Origin: Xanthomonas sp.
Lineage (GTDB): Bacteria > Pseudomonadota > Gammaproteobacteria > Xanthomonadales > Xanthomonadaceae
DNA length: 64,000 nucleotides
NCBI GenBank assembly: GCA_018262705.1
Contig: JADFDQ010000002.1
Span: 175,248 to 239,247 of the forward strand
Reading direction: 5' to 3'
Under the pieces are notes generated by a model, which saw only the letters and a list, made by a program, of their open reading frames with translations, did no database searches and was not told where the DNA came from. Below are positions 49,948 through 63,656 of this stretch, one piece after another. Numbering within the stretch: position 1 is the first letter of the stretch; the number at the start of each line of letters is the position of its first letter. The position numbers and the translations under genes were made by a program.

Positions 49948-50195
49948 TCTGCCAAGCTCCGCACTTCGCCCCTACCCGCTTCAAGTGCCGCAATGCTTTC
50001 CAGTAGCCGCCTTGCATTCTTCGGGCTACGCAGCAGATAAGACGTTTCTTCCAGCGCCTTGAAGTCGTCAAGCGACATCATTACAACGGCCTGCTCCCCG
50101 TTCCGCGTGATGATGATAGGCTCATGGTCGTCACAGACACGATCCATGGTGTCGGCCAACTTGGCTCTCGCTGTGCTGTACGTAATCGCGTCCAT
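49944..50195 (-). CDS. yefM: YefM-family antitoxin
   Basis: An 83-aa antitoxin: MDAITYSTARAKLADTMDRVCDDHEPIIITRNG, then VVMMSLDDFKALEETSYLLRSPKNARRLLESI, the standard YefM sequence. ATG 50195 is preceded by GGAGCCGCC. Two TGTAC-type boxes upstream match the operator known for the family. The track start at 50249 is too early. Confidence 0.93.
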   Translation of the reverse strand: MDAITYSTARAKLADTMDRVCDDHEPIIITRNGEQAVVMMSLDDFKALEETSYLLRSPKNARRLLESIAALEAGRGEVRSLAE

Positions 50196-50210
50196 AGTGG
50201 CGGCTCCTCT

Positions 50211-50228
50211 TGTACGTGTATTTGTACA
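50211..50228. promoter_or_regulatory. YefM operator boxes (TGTACG / TGTACA)
   Basis: TGTACA at 50223-50228 and a near copy TGTACG at 50211-50216, 16-33 bases upstream of yefM. YefM-YoeB complexes are known to bind palindromes with a TGTACA core. Confidence 0.6.
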
Positions 50229-50335
50229 ATATCGCCCCACCACTGTCAACTTGCGGCACCTGACACTTCATCCAAGCCGACGCCGCTTCGCGGCGAGGCT
50301 TGACTTGATCATGAGAGTTTGCGGCCTCGGTGTGC

Positions 50336-51310
<975 letters not shown>

Positions 51311-51312
51311 CC

Positions 51313-52746
51313 TTACAGTCTCCCGTCCACGTATTCGCGCGGCAGCGCGGATTTCACGTCATAGATCACGCACTCGGACTTGCCCAGTGCGCGCACGCCC
51401 TGCCCGCCCAAATCGAGGAACTGCCGGTGCCCCACCGCGAGAACGATGGCATCGTAGCGGCCCGGCTCCGGCTGCGCCAGCACGCGCAGCCCGTATTCGT
51501 GCTGCGCTTCGTCCGCATCGACCCAGGGATCATGGACATCCACTTCGCAACTGAAGCCGCGCAACGTGTCGACGATGTCCACCACGCGGGTGTTGCGCAG
51601 GTCCGGGCAGTTTTCCTTGAACGCCAGCCCGAGGATGAGCACGCGCGCGCCGACCGGGTTGATCGACTTCTTCAGCATCCGCTTGAGGACCTGGTCGGCG
51701 ACGAACGCGCCCATGCCGTCGTTGGTGCGGCGGCCGGCAAGGATCACCTGCGGATGGTGACCGACTTCCTGCGCCTTGTGGGTGAGGTAATACGGATCGA
51801 CGCTGATGCAGTGGCCGCCGACGAGGCCGGGGCGGAACGGCAGGAAGTTCCACTTGGTGCCGGCGGCTTCGAGCACGTCGAGGGTGTCGATGCCGAGCTT
51901 GTGGAACAGGATTGCCAAGTCGTTGACGAGGGCGATGTTGAGGTCGCGCTGGGTGTTTTCGATCACCTTGGCGGCTTCGGCCACCTTGATCGACGGCGCC
52001 TTGTGGGTGCCGGCGGTGATGATGCTGGCGTAGAGCGCATCGACGAAATCGGCGGTGTCCGGGCTGGAGCCGGAGGTCACTTTCTTGATGGTGGTGACGC
52101 GATGCTGCTTGTCGCCGGGGTTGATGCGTTCGGGCGAATAGCCGATGGCGAAGGTGGCGTCGTGAAGAGCGCCCCTCACCCGGCCTTCGGCCACCCTCTC
52201 CCCGCTTTGCGGGGCGAGGGAAACTGCGGATTCCTTCTCCCCGTTCACGGGGAGAAGGTGGCGCGCAGCGCCGGATGAGGGGCAATTGCCCTCATAGCGC
52301 AACCCCGACACGCGCTCCAGGATCGGCACGCACACTTCCTCGGTGCAGCCCGGATAAACGGTGGATTCGAAAATCACGGTGTCGCCGGCCTTGAGCACCT
52401 TGCCGAGGGCTTCGCTGGCCTTGACCAGCGGGATCAGGTCCGGGCGCTTGGCGGTGTCGATCGGCGTCGGGACGGTGACGATATAGACGTTGCAGTCGCG
52501 CAGGTCGTTGAGATCGGCGCTGCAGTTCAGATGGACGGAGGCCGCCAGTTCTTCCGGCGACACTTCCAGCGTGCGGTCATGGCCGCGCCGCAATTCCTCG
52601 ATCCGCGCCGCGTTGAGGTCGTAGCCGAGGGTGTCGTAGCGCTTGCCGAATTCAACGGCCAGCGGCAGGCCGACGTAGCCGAGGCCGACGATGGCGATGT
52701 GGCAGTTGGCGAGTTCGGGCATCAAGGTTTCCGGGATATTGGACAA
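51313..52746 (-). CDS. UDP-HexNAc/UDP-glucose 6-dehydrogenase, TviB/WbpO-like, with repeat-derived insertion
   Basis: A 477-aa nucleotide-sugar dehydrogenase that oxidises C6 of a UDP-sugar to the uronate with two NAD+. N-terminal Rossmann motif [15 protein letters not shown], then [23 protein letters not shown], and the catalytic Cys in [13 protein letters not shown]-terminal [16 protein letters not shown]. Residues about 152-198 are extra: family members pass directly from ...SGLRY to ...[11 protein letters not shown]. The extra 47 residues come from a palindromic repeat. Coupled in context to the UDP-xylose synthase, so UDP-glucuronate is a possible product. Confidence 0.87.
   Translation of the reverse strand: MSNIPETLMPELANCHIAIVGLGYVGLPLAVEFGKRYDTLGYDLNAARIEELRRGHDRTLEVSPEELAASVHLNCSADLNDLRDCNVYIVTVPTPIDTAKRPDLIPLVKASEALGKVLKAGDTVIFESTVYPGCTEEVCVPILERVSGLRYEGNCPSSGAARHLLPVNGEKESAVSLAPQSGERVAEGRVRGALHDATFAIGYSPERINPGDKQHRVTTIKKVTSGSSPDTADFVDALYASIITAGTHKAPSIKVAEAAKVIENTQRDLNIALVNDLAILFHKLGIDTLDVLEAAGTKWNFLPFRPGLVGGHCISVDPYYLTHKAQEVGHHPQVILAGRRTNDGMGAFVADQVLKRMLKKSINPVGARVLILGLAFKENCPDLRNTRVVDIVDTLRGFSCEVDVHDPWVDADEAQHEYGLRVLAQPEPGRYDAIVLAVGHRQFLDLGGQGVRALGKSECVIYDVKSALPREYVDGRL
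52153..52293. repeat. Palindromic repeat inserted in frame in the dehydrogenase gene
   Basis: About 141 bases: CCTCACCCGGCCTTCGGCCA..., CTCTCCCCGC/GCGGGGCGAGG, then CCTTCTCCCCGTTCACGGGG and AGAAGG, ending GCCGGATGAGGGGC. Several nested inverted repeats are visible. It adds 47 codons without a stop. Related copies are at 49590 and 46048. Confidence 0.8.
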
Positions 52747-52763
52747 ATCACTGCGCGCATCCT

Positions 52764-52940
52764 ATCGCGCCCCTGCGGTGCGCTCCTACATGACCTCGCA
52801 TTTTCCGTGGTTGCAATGGGGCAGGCGCGCATCGAGGCCGCGTTTGTAGGAGCGCATCGAGGCCGCAGGCCGAGAGGCGCGATGGGATGCGGTTGTCAAT
52901 CCGCCGCCCACGCATCGCGCCCCTGCGGTGCGCTCCTGCA
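52764..52940. repeat. Three REP copies upstream of the dehydrogenase
   Basis: Minus copy (52764-52789), long plus copy with changes (52845-52883, AGCGCATCGAGG) and minus copy (52914-52940, ending CTCCTGCA instead of CTCCTAC). They fill the 204-base gap; no gene is seen. Confidence 0.85.
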
Positions 52941-52950
52941 TGGCCTTGCA

Positions 52951-54366
52951 TTATCGACGTTTGGATTCGTCGCGGCGGGCCGGCGACGCTTGCGCATCCG
53001 CGCCTGCATCCAGGTCGTCGAGACAGGCAAACAGGAGGCCGCCGAGCAGGGCCACGGTGGCGCCGAGTGCGGTGGTGCCGAGCGGAAAATCAACCCACGA
53101 ATGCACCAGCGCCGCCGCGATGGCCACCCAGCAGCCGGCGGCCAGCACCGCTGCGGAACGCCGCCCGCGCAGACGCAGCACGCGCAGGCCGGCCAGCGCG
53201 AAAACCACCAGCCCGGCGGCGACGACCAGCACCGCCGGCAGGCCGCCGACCAGCCACCATTGCGCGAACTCGTTGTGGGCATGGTTGACATACTGAGGAA
53301 TCCACAGTGTCTTGGGCAGATCCGATTCGAACACCGGCGTGAAGCTGCCGGCACCGCTGCCCCACGGCAGATACGACGGGCCAAGACGGAAGGTCGTGTC
53401 GGCAATCAGAAAACGCGGATCCTGGCCTTTGACAGTGGCCAGCCAATGCAACGCAAGCCAGCAGACTGCGAGCGCCGCGGCCGCGCCGGCAACCATGAAC
53501 GCCCGGCGCTTCAGGATCCAGTCGATGCGCAATGTTCCGGCAAGCAGCACACTGCCCAGCAGCACCGGCGCCAGCAGCAGCATGCCCGCGCGTGAAGCCG
53601 TCAGCGGCACTGCGGATAGGCAAACGACAGCCAACCCAGCATAGGCCAGCGCCTGCAGCTCGCGCCTGCGGGTGCCGGGCATGCGCCGGCGCCAGGCGTC
53701 GATGGCAAGGCAGACCGCCAAGGCCATCGCAATGATCAGCGCCGTAGCGAAATGGTTCTGGTTGATGAAGATTCCGCCGAACATCACCACACCATCGATG
53801 ACCGGATAGACGCGCTGGGCGCTGTTCTGCGGCAGGCCCGCTTGCTGGATCGCAAACCCCAGATTGGCCAAGGCCAGCAGTACGACACACAGCAACACGC
53901 CGCGCCGGAACTTACGCGTCAGAGCCAGACCCGCCAGAAACGCCGCCAGCGGCGGCAGCATTCGCCACAGGGCAGCCTCGGTGCCATACCGGGTGAGGGT
54001 CCAGTGCCGCACGCTCGACGCGACGCCTGCGGCGGCAAGATCCCGGGCCAGCTCGGCGCGCGGCGCAGCCGCCTTCCACAACCCGTCCGGCAGCGGAATC
54101 AGCTGCAGGGCCACGACCGCGAAGGCAGCCAGCATGACCGCCAGCGCCCCGCGGGCCAGTCGCGTTTGCGGCGGATGGCGCGCAAGCACCGCCACCGCGG
54201 CGACCAGTGCCGGCAGCGCCAGCAGTTGCAGCACTTCATCGTGCCAACTGCTGTCGTGGGTGAGGCCGCCGAGTAGCCACGACGCCAGCATCAGGAGGAC
54301 AAGACAGCCCGCGGACAGCCAGGCCGCAAGCCCGATGGTGCCGTCAGCGATGGGCGGGCGATTCAA
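52951..54366 (-). CDS. O-antigen ligase/polymerase family protein
   Basis: A 471-aa membrane protein with about 11-12 hydrophobic segments. The periplasmic loop carries WGSGAGSFTPVFESDLP and YVNHAHNEFAQWWLVGGLPAVL, the Wzy_C-type motif of O-antigen ligases. The histidine pair HAHNE is the usual active-site region. TTG 54366 has a good GGGGAAG ribosome binding site; TTG 54402 is the track start. It may be the WaaL-type ligase joining glycan to lipid A-core, or a polymerase. Confidence 0.78.
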   Translation of the reverse strand: MNRPPIADGTIGLAAWLSAGCLVLLMLASWLLGGLTHDSSWHDEVLQLLALPALVAAVAVLARHPPQTRLARGALAVMLAAFAVVALQLIPLPDGLWKAAAPRAELARDLAAAGVASSVRHWTLTRYGTEAALWRMLPPLAAFLAGLALTRKFRRGVLLCVVLLALANLGFAIQQAGLPQNSAQRVYPVIDGVVMFGGIFINQNHFATALIIAMALAVCLAIDAWRRRMPGTRRRELQALAYAGLAVVCLSAVPLTASRAGMLLLAPVLLGSVLLAGTLRIDWILKRRAFMVAGAAAALAVCWLALHWLATVKGQDPRFLIADTTFRLGPSYLPWGSGAGSFTPVFESDLPKTLWIPQYVNHAHNEFAQWWLVGGLPAVLVVAAGLVVFALAGLRVLRLRGRRSAAVLAAGCWVAIAAALVHSWVDFPLGTTALGATVALLGGLLFACLDDLDAGADAQASPARRDESKRR

Positions 54367-54494
54367 GCGGGCTTCCCCAAGCCGGCAGGGCCGGGTGAGC
54401 AAATGAATCCGGCCTGCGGCACATGGCGCGGGACGCGACCCGACCCGCCTGCGCGAACCACGTCAATTGGGGCTCGAAGCGCCGCAAACGAGAC

Positions 54495-54518
54495 GGGGCA
54501 GATCCTGCGATCTGCCCC
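54495..54518 (-). terminator. Hairpin terminator GGGGCAGATC...GATCTGCCCC
   Basis: A perfect 10-bp stem with a 4-base loop, about 65 bases after the stop of the secreted-protein gene at 54584. It is followed on the minus strand by GTCTCGTTTG, so a weak U-rich tail is present. It probably separates this gene from the O-antigen-ligase-like gene. Confidence 0.65.
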
Positions 54519-54532
54519 GCACTTCACGAAGG

Positions 54533-54571
54533 GTTGGCGCACGCGGTTGGCGCACGCGGTTGGCGCACGAG
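54533..54571. repeat. 13-bp tandem repeat (three units)
   Basis: GTTGGCGCACGCG twice and GTTGGCGCACGAG once, head to tail, just after the stop codon of the secreted protein gene (54584). Copy number may vary between strains. Confidence 0.85.
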
Positions 54572-54583
54572 CGCCGGTTCGGC

Positions 54584-55009
54584 TCAGAGGCCGCCGTTGC
54601 TGACGGCTGTGTTGCTGGACGAACCCAGCTCGGCCCCGAGACCCACTGCAACCACGCCAGCCACGATCCACCTGCTGACACCACTGGAATCAGCCACCCA
54701 CGCTCCGGCAGGCTTGCAGTCGCCCGGCACTTCATAGACACCGGCCGCCTTGAACTCGATCACGCAGTCGTCGCTGGTGTCTTCCGTGCCGCGGTCGTAA
54801 ACCGCCTGCGCGTGAGAGTCGGCGCTTACCGAAAGTTTTTCTCCGGACGCCAGCCCCTGGCCGCTTTGTGCGGTCACGAACTCACCGCCGTTGCTGGTCA
54901 TCACCGAGCCGTTCTTGATCCGCAGGGTGATGTTGTCCTGCGACTGGGCGCCGGCCATGCCCGCAAACGCAAGGGTGGAAGCGGCAAGCAGGATCACAAG
55001 CGTTTTCAT
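54584..55009 (-). CDS. Secreted FecR-like small protein of unknown function
   Basis: A 141-aa protein with a clear signal peptide (MKTLVILLAASTLAFAGMAGAQS; cleavage likely after AGA). The mature part (SQDNITLRIKNGSVMTSNGG, FVTAQSGQGLASGEKLSVSADSHAQAVYD) resembles a FecR-type beta-domain. The two Cys in DDCVIEFKAAGVYEVPGDC may form a disulfide. The tail (VSRWIVAGVVAVGLGAELG) is hydrophobic and glycine-rich, possibly a membrane anchor. ATG 55009 has GGGAG about 9 bases upstream. No function can be named. Confidence 0.7.
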   Translation of the reverse strand: MKTLVILLAASTLAFAGMAGAQSQDNITLRIKNGSVMTSNGGEFVTAQSGQGLASGEKLSVSADSHAQAVYDRGTEDTSDDCVIEFKAAGVYEVPGDCKPAGAWVADSSGVSRWIVAGVVAVGLGAELGSSSNTAVSNGGL

Positions 55010-55058
55010 CGGTCTTTCTCCCACAAAGACGCGGACGCACCTGCCCGCTTTCCGTAGC

Positions 55059-55087
55059 ACTATCACGCAGAGCCGAAACACTGTCAA
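55059..55087 (-). promoter_or_regulatory. Sigma-70-like promoter of the secreted-protein gene
   Basis: Minus strand TTGACA (consensus -35), 17 bases, GATAGT. It would start transcription near 55052, giving a leader of about 43 bases to ATG 55009. One of the best promoter matches in the window. Confidence 0.65.
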
Positions 55088-55141
55088 GCGGCCGATTCGC
55101 AAGGCTTTGCGCTCCTGGCAACGCGCACATGCCAATCGTAT

Positions 55142-56830
55142 TCATTGATCCACCGGCTCGCGATGCACGACCAGCAGCTGGACGGCCGCGCCGCCGCGCC
55201 AGTCGTCGGGCGCCAGCCGATAGGCGATGTGGATGGACGACGCAGGTTCATCACCGTTCCAGCCGTTGAACTGGATGGCGTTGTAGCGGCCTCCGCCCAG
55301 TCCGAGCTCCAGCTTGAGGTGGCGCTGCTTGAGCACGCGCCAGTTCAGAACGTCAAACACGTCATCGAACAGCGGCTCCGGGTAGCCCTGCCCCCAGTGG
55401 CCGCCGTCGCGCAGCGCCAGCGCGGTGTCGAGGCATAGCGCATCGGTCGACAACGCGCCGTCGCTGGCCAGGCTGTCGGTCAACAGGTCCTGGCTGAGCA
55501 TTGATTCTGCAATTGCATTGAAAACGCGGTTAAATTCATCGAATGCGCTGCGATCAAGCGTTAATCCAGCCGCCATCGCATGGCCGCCGAAGCGTGCGAT
55601 CAGGCCCGGATGACGGGCATCGGCCAGTGCCAGCGCATCGCGGATATGAAAGCCGGGGATCGAACGCGCCGAACCGCGCAGGGTAGCGGCGCCCGGCTCG
55701 ACCGGGGCAAAGGCAATCGCCGGTCGGTGCAGACGCTCCTTGAGTTTCGACGCGATTAGGCCGACCACGCCGGGGTGCCAGTCGGGGTCGAACAGGCAGG
55801 CGGCGAAGCGGGTGTCGATGCCGTCGAGTCGGGCCTCGGCCACGTCCAGCATGTCGATCTGCAGGGCGCGCCGCTCTTCGTTGATGGCGTGCAGGGTTGC
55901 AGCCAGTTCGCGCGCTTGCGCGGGATCGTCCGTCAACAGGCAGTCGATGCCGATCGCCATGTCTTCCAGCCGGCCGGCGGCGTTGATGCGCGGACCGATG
56001 GCGAAACCGATGTCGGCGGTGGACAGCGTGGCCGCTGTGCGACCTGCGACTTCAATCAACGCATTCAGACCGGCGCAGCCCTGTCCTGCCCGCAGCCGGC
56101 GCAGTCCGGCGCCGACCAGGGCGCGGTTGTTGGCATCCAGCGCCACCATGTCGGCCACGGTGCCGACCGCGACCAGATCCAGCAGGGACGGCAGATCGGC
56201 TTTCGATCCAAGCCGTGCTCGCAGCGCCAGCAGCACGTAGAAGATCACGCCAACGCCGGCCAGCGCCTTGCTTGCGAAGCCATCAAGGGGCTGGTTGGGA
56301 TTGACGATGGCGTCGGCCGGCGGCAGCGTTGGGCCGGGCAAATGGTGGTCGGTCACCAGCACCTGCCAGCCGCGCGCTTTGGCCGCGGTGATCCCGGCGT
56401 GGCAGGCGATGCCGTGATCGACCGTCACCAGCAGATCGGGCTGCAGCGCGGCCAGTTCTTCGACCAGCCCCGGCGTCAGCCCGTAGCCGTGAACGATGCG
56501 GTTGGGAACCGCGTGCAGGACGTTTCTCGCCCCGAGCATCCGCAGCCCGCGTACGCCCACGGCGGTGGCGGTGGCGCCGTCGCAATCGAAATCGCCGACC
56601 ACGAGAATGCGGGCGTTGCGCTCGATCGCCGCTTGCAGCAAATCGACTGCAGTGTCCATTCCCCGCAAGCCAGTGAACGGCAGCAGCTGCGCCAGCCGCG
56701 GCATCGCCGCATCAAACCCGTGGCTGCCGCGCGCGGCATGCACGCGGCGCAGCACTTCCGGCCAGTGGCGGGGCCAATCGCCCGCGCTGTCCGCCGGCGG
56801 GCGGCGCACGATCCGGCGTGCGGCGCTCAT
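55142..56830 (-). CDS. recJ: Single-stranded-DNA exonuclease RecJ
   Basis: A 562-aa 5'-3' exonuclease of recombination and mismatch repair. DHH motifs: ILVVGDFDCDGATATAV near residue 95, LLVTVDHGIA, VLVTDHHLPGPTLP, ADAIVNPNQP, and later VADMVALDANNRALV. The DHHA1 motif region is IPGFHIRDALALADARHPGLIARFGGHAMAAG. ATG 56830 gives the normal length; the track start 57601 runs into the upstream gene. A 4-base overlap links it to the COG4255-like gene. Confidence 0.95.
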   Translation of the reverse strand: MSAARRIVRRPPADSAGDWPRHWPEVLRRVHAARGSHGFDAAMPRLAQLLPFTGLRGMDTAVDLLQAAIERNARILVVGDFDCDGATATAVGVRGLRMLGARNVLHAVPNRIVHGYGLTPGLVEELAALQPDLLVTVDHGIACHAGITAAKARGWQVLVTDHHLPGPTLPPADAIVNPNQPLDGFASKALAGVGVIFYVLLALRARLGSKADLPSLLDLVAVGTVADMVALDANNRALVGAGLRRLRAGQGCAGLNALIEVAGRTAATLSTADIGFAIGPRINAAGRLEDMAIGIDCLLTDDPAQARELAATLHAINEERRALQIDMLDVAEARLDGIDTRFAACLFDPDWHPGVVGLIASKLKERLHRPAIAFAPVEPGAATLRGSARSIPGFHIRDALALADARHPGLIARFGGHAMAAGLTLDRSAFDEFNRVFNAIAESMLSQDLLTDSLASDGALSTDALCLDTALALRDGGHWGQGYPEPLFDDVFDVLNWRVLKQRHLKLELGLGGGRYNAIQFNGWNGDEPASSIHIAYRLAPDDWRGGAAVQLLVVHREPVDQ

Positions 56831-57762
56831 GGCTGCAGGCGCGCCCGTGGTTTGCGCCAGATGCGCCAGCGCTGACGGCGTTCCAGCGTGAAGACGTGGC
56901 CGTCGACAAAATCCAGAACGACGGAATGCGCAGCCACCGCTGCAGCCGCCGGCGCCAGCCAGCGCTCGACCAGTCCGCGCCAGTCGCGCTGGGCGCGCAG
57001 GTCGACCAGCGCATCGGCATTGAAATCGCGAAATTCCGCCAGCGGCATGCACGTAAGCTTGCCAAGCGCCGCCGCGCCGCGCAGCTCCGGATCGTCGGAA
57101 TACAGCATCGGAACCTTGCTGAAAACCGCATCGGGCAACACCCCGCCGCCCCAGAGCCACAGCGCGTTGATCGGCACCCGGCCGGACGCCAATCGGGTTT
57201 CGTTGTGCGGGTGGTTGTGCAGGGTGATCTGCACCTCGCTGGCCAGCGTGCGCCAGCGCCGCGCTTCGGGTGCGCCCGGCGTATGTTCGAACACGTCGTC
57301 GCCCAACGCCTGCTCGGGCGATGCGAAGTCGGGCAACTTGGTACCGCGCGCAAGCCGCAGATACCAGCGCTCGGGGTGCGGCGCATCCAGCGTCATCCCG
57401 GCATCGCCGAACAGCGGCCGCAGCGCCGGCAACAATGCATCGACGTCGCTCCGGTCGATGCCGACCGTGCGCCCGATGCCGAGCAAGCGGGCGCCGTTGA
57501 TGTCGGCGCGGATATGCGCCGGATCGGCGCGCAGCCAGCCGCCGAGTCGGGCATCCTCCAGCCCGGCATCGGCGAGGCGCGACAGCGCGGCGTGCGGCCA
57601 CGCCCGCGGCAGCAGGTCGAAATTGCGCAGCAGTTGCGCATCGTCACCGGCCTCTTGCTGCGCGCAATCTGCCCGCGCCAGCGCCTTGCCCAACGCATCC
57701 GGCAAAGCGACGCCGGCAAAGCGCGATCGCGCCGGCAGCAGCAAGGTCAGCGATGCGCCCAC
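56827..57762 (-). CDS. Conserved protein, COG4255-like (often labelled phosphoglycerate mutase)
   Basis: A 311-aa cytoplasmic protein commonly found beside recJ in Xanthomonadaceae. Landmarks are ARGTKLPDFASPEQALGDDVFEHTPG, the conserved EVQITLHNHPHNETRL, and INALWLWGGGVLPD. It is sometimes annotated as a phosphoglycerate mutase-related protein, but I see no phosphomutase metal motif, so no reaction is assigned. It overlaps recJ by 4 bases and is 10 bases downstream of greA. Confidence 0.7.
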   Translation of the reverse strand: MGASLTLLLPARSRFAGVALPDALGKALARADCAQQEAGDDAQLLRNFDLLPRAWPHAALSRLADAGLEDARLGGWLRADPAHIRADINGARLLGIGRTVGIDRSDVDALLPALRPLFGDAGMTLDAPHPERWYLRLARGTKLPDFASPEQALGDDVFEHTPGAPEARRWRTLASEVQITLHNHPHNETRLASGRVPINALWLWGGGVLPDAVFSKVPMLYSDDPELRGAAALGKLTCMPLAEFRDFNADALVDLRAQRDWRGLVERWLAPAAAAVAAHSVVLDFVDGHVFTLERRQRWRIWRKPRARLQP

Positions 57763-57772
57763 GCGATGGCGT

Positions 57773-58249
57773 TCAGGCCAGATACGCGACCGAAACGATC
57801 TCGTACTCGTGCGTTCCGCCCGGCGCTTCGATGGTCACCTCGTCGCCGGCGTTCTTGCCGATCAGCGCGCGCGCCACCGGCGAGGAAATCGCGATCAGTC
57901 CGAGTTTGATGTCGGCTTCAAGGTCGCCGACGATCTGGTAGGTGGTTTCATCGCCGCTGTCGGCATCGGCCAGCACCACGGTGGCGCCGAACACGACCCG
58001 GTCGCCCGCCGCGAGTTTGCCGATGTCGATGATTTGCGCATTCGACAGCTCGCCTTCGAGGTGCTTGATGCGGCCTTCGATGAAACCCTGCTGTTCGCGG
58101 GCGGCGTGGTACTCGGCGTTTTCCTTCAAATCGCCATGGGCACGCGCCTCGGCGATCGCGTTGATCACCTCGGGGCGCTTGACCGACTTCAATTCTTCCA
58201 ACTCGGCGCGCAGCCGCTGCGCGCCCTTGGCCGTCATCGGGACCGGCAT
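57773..58249 (-). CDS. greA: Transcription elongation factor GreA
   Basis: A 158-aa factor that rescues backtracked RNA polymerase by stimulating RNA cleavage. The N-terminal coiled coil includes [22 protein letters not shown], with the acidic tip (D/E at the hairpin) intact, and [16 protein letters not shown]. The C-terminal FKBP-like domain has [26 protein letters not shown]. The 780-residue track ORF starts far upstream in carB; ATG 58249 is the true start. It lies 2 bases after the carB stop. Confidence 0.97.
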   Translation of the reverse strand: MPVPMTAKGAQRLRAELEELKSVKRPEVINAIAEARAHGDLKENAEYHAAREQQGFIEGRIKHLEGELSNAQIIDIGKLAAGDRVVFGATVVLADADSGDETTYQIVGDLEADIKLGLIAISSPVARALIGKNAGDEVTIEAPGGTHEYEIVSVAYLA

Positions 58250-58251
58250 GG

Positions 58252-61496
<3,245 letters not shown>

Positions 61497-61497
<1 letters not shown>

Positions 61498-61921
61498 CAG
61501 TCGTAATCCTCGACCTCTTCTGCGATACGGGACCGGGAACCGGGGACCGGGGACCGGGATTGAAGTTTTTCGATCAGCGCCTGCCGCAGCCGATAAAGCA
61601 TGCGACCGACGCTTTCGCTGGTTGCAAGTACTGCCGAAACCGAAGCGGCATCGGCCAATTCAAGGTCGACCGCAAGTTGCAATTGTGTCTGCAGCTCTGC
61701 CAGCGATCCGCTGGCGATCGCAATGAAGCGCGCATAATCCCGAAGCGAGTGGCGCGCGTTGCCTTCGGCGACGTTGGACGGGATGGATACGGCACAGCGC
61801 TGCATCTGCGCGGCAAGCCCGTAGCGCTCTTCGCGCGGAAAAGTCGCAGTCAGCTGATACGTTGCCTTGACCAAACCCATGGCAACGCGCCAAACCTCCA
61901 ACTCGCGAAAATGGCTGGCGC

Positions 61922-61925
<4 letters not shown>
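61497..61925 (-). CDS. Four-helix-bundle (S23/IVP-type) protein between carA and carB
   Basis: A 142-aa protein: [50 protein letters not shown], then [22 protein letters not shown], the 'four helix bundle protein' family first found in 23S rRNA intervening sequences. Function unknown. TTG 61925 overlaps the carA stop (TTGA) and the stop overlaps the carB ATG. The last 20 residues ([20 protein letters not shown]) come from a GGGACCGG-type repeat, like the tail of carA. It looks like an element that settled between the two subunit genes without breaking the operon. Confidence 0.85.
61535..61558. repeat. GGGACCGG-type tandem repeat in the four-helix ORF
   Basis: GGAACCGGGGACCGGGGACC followed by GGGATTG: seven-to-eight-base units repeated about three times, at the 3' end of the four-helix ORF. 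A related repeat is in the 3' end of carA. Confidence 0.75.
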
Positions 61926-63160
<1,235 letters not shown>

Positions 63161-63216
63161 GAAAGCGCCGGAGCGGCGTGGCCGATCCAGAACCGAGAGT
63201 GTTCAGGCGAGCGAGA

Positions 63217-63222
63217 ATTGTA
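63217..63222 (-). promoter_or_regulatory. carA: Possible -10 box of carA (TACAAT)
   Basis: Minus strand TACAAT, about 57 bases upstream of the carA start, in the 226-base gap between carA and the Trm112-like gene. No strong -35 is visible (CTGGCG 18 bases upstream). The gap shows no other feature. Confidence 0.35.
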
Positions 63223-63386
63223 CCGGCCGGGGCGCGGACGCGCCAGCTTCAGAGTGCGCGATTTTTTTCCAGACCCCGCCGCAACCCGTTCCCGCCCCGC
63301 CGGAGGCTGCCCGGCTGGGTGCTACGCTTGCCGGCACCCGCGCGGCTTGCGGCCGCGTCTTCACCCCATTTCCTACGGCCGATCCC

Positions 63387-63656
63387 ATGGACCGCAAACT
63401 GCTCGATATCCTCGTCTGCCCCGCCACCCGGCAACCGCTGGCGCTGCTGGAAGCGGCCGGCCTCGACGCCCTCAATCGCGCCATCGCCAGCGGCGGCGTC
63501 AAGCGCGGCGACGGCGGTGGGCAAACCGAGGCGCTGCGCGAAGCGCTGGTGACGCGCGACCGCAAAACCGTCTACCGCATCGACGAGGGCATCCCGGTGC
63601 TGCTGGTGGACGATGGATTGGCCACGGCGCAGGTCGAGGGTTTTCCTGCGGCATGA
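63387..63656 (+). CDS. Trm112-family (YcaR-like) small protein
   Basis: An 89-aa protein: MDRKLLDILVCPATRQPLALLEA and the C-terminal YRIDEGIPVLLVDDG, the two conserved halves of Trm112/YcaR proteins, which activate methyltransferases or serve unknown roles. Only one of the usual Cys positions is present (VCP). It is longer than the 60-65-aa enterobacterial form because of a middle segment (RGDGGGQTEALREALVTRD) in which the second Cys pair is missing. It overlaps nadC by 4 bases. Confidence 0.85.
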   Translation: MDRKLLDILVCPATRQPLALLEAAGLDALNRAIASGGVKRGDGGGQTEALREALVTRDRKTVYRIDEGIPVLLVDDGLATAQVEGFPAA

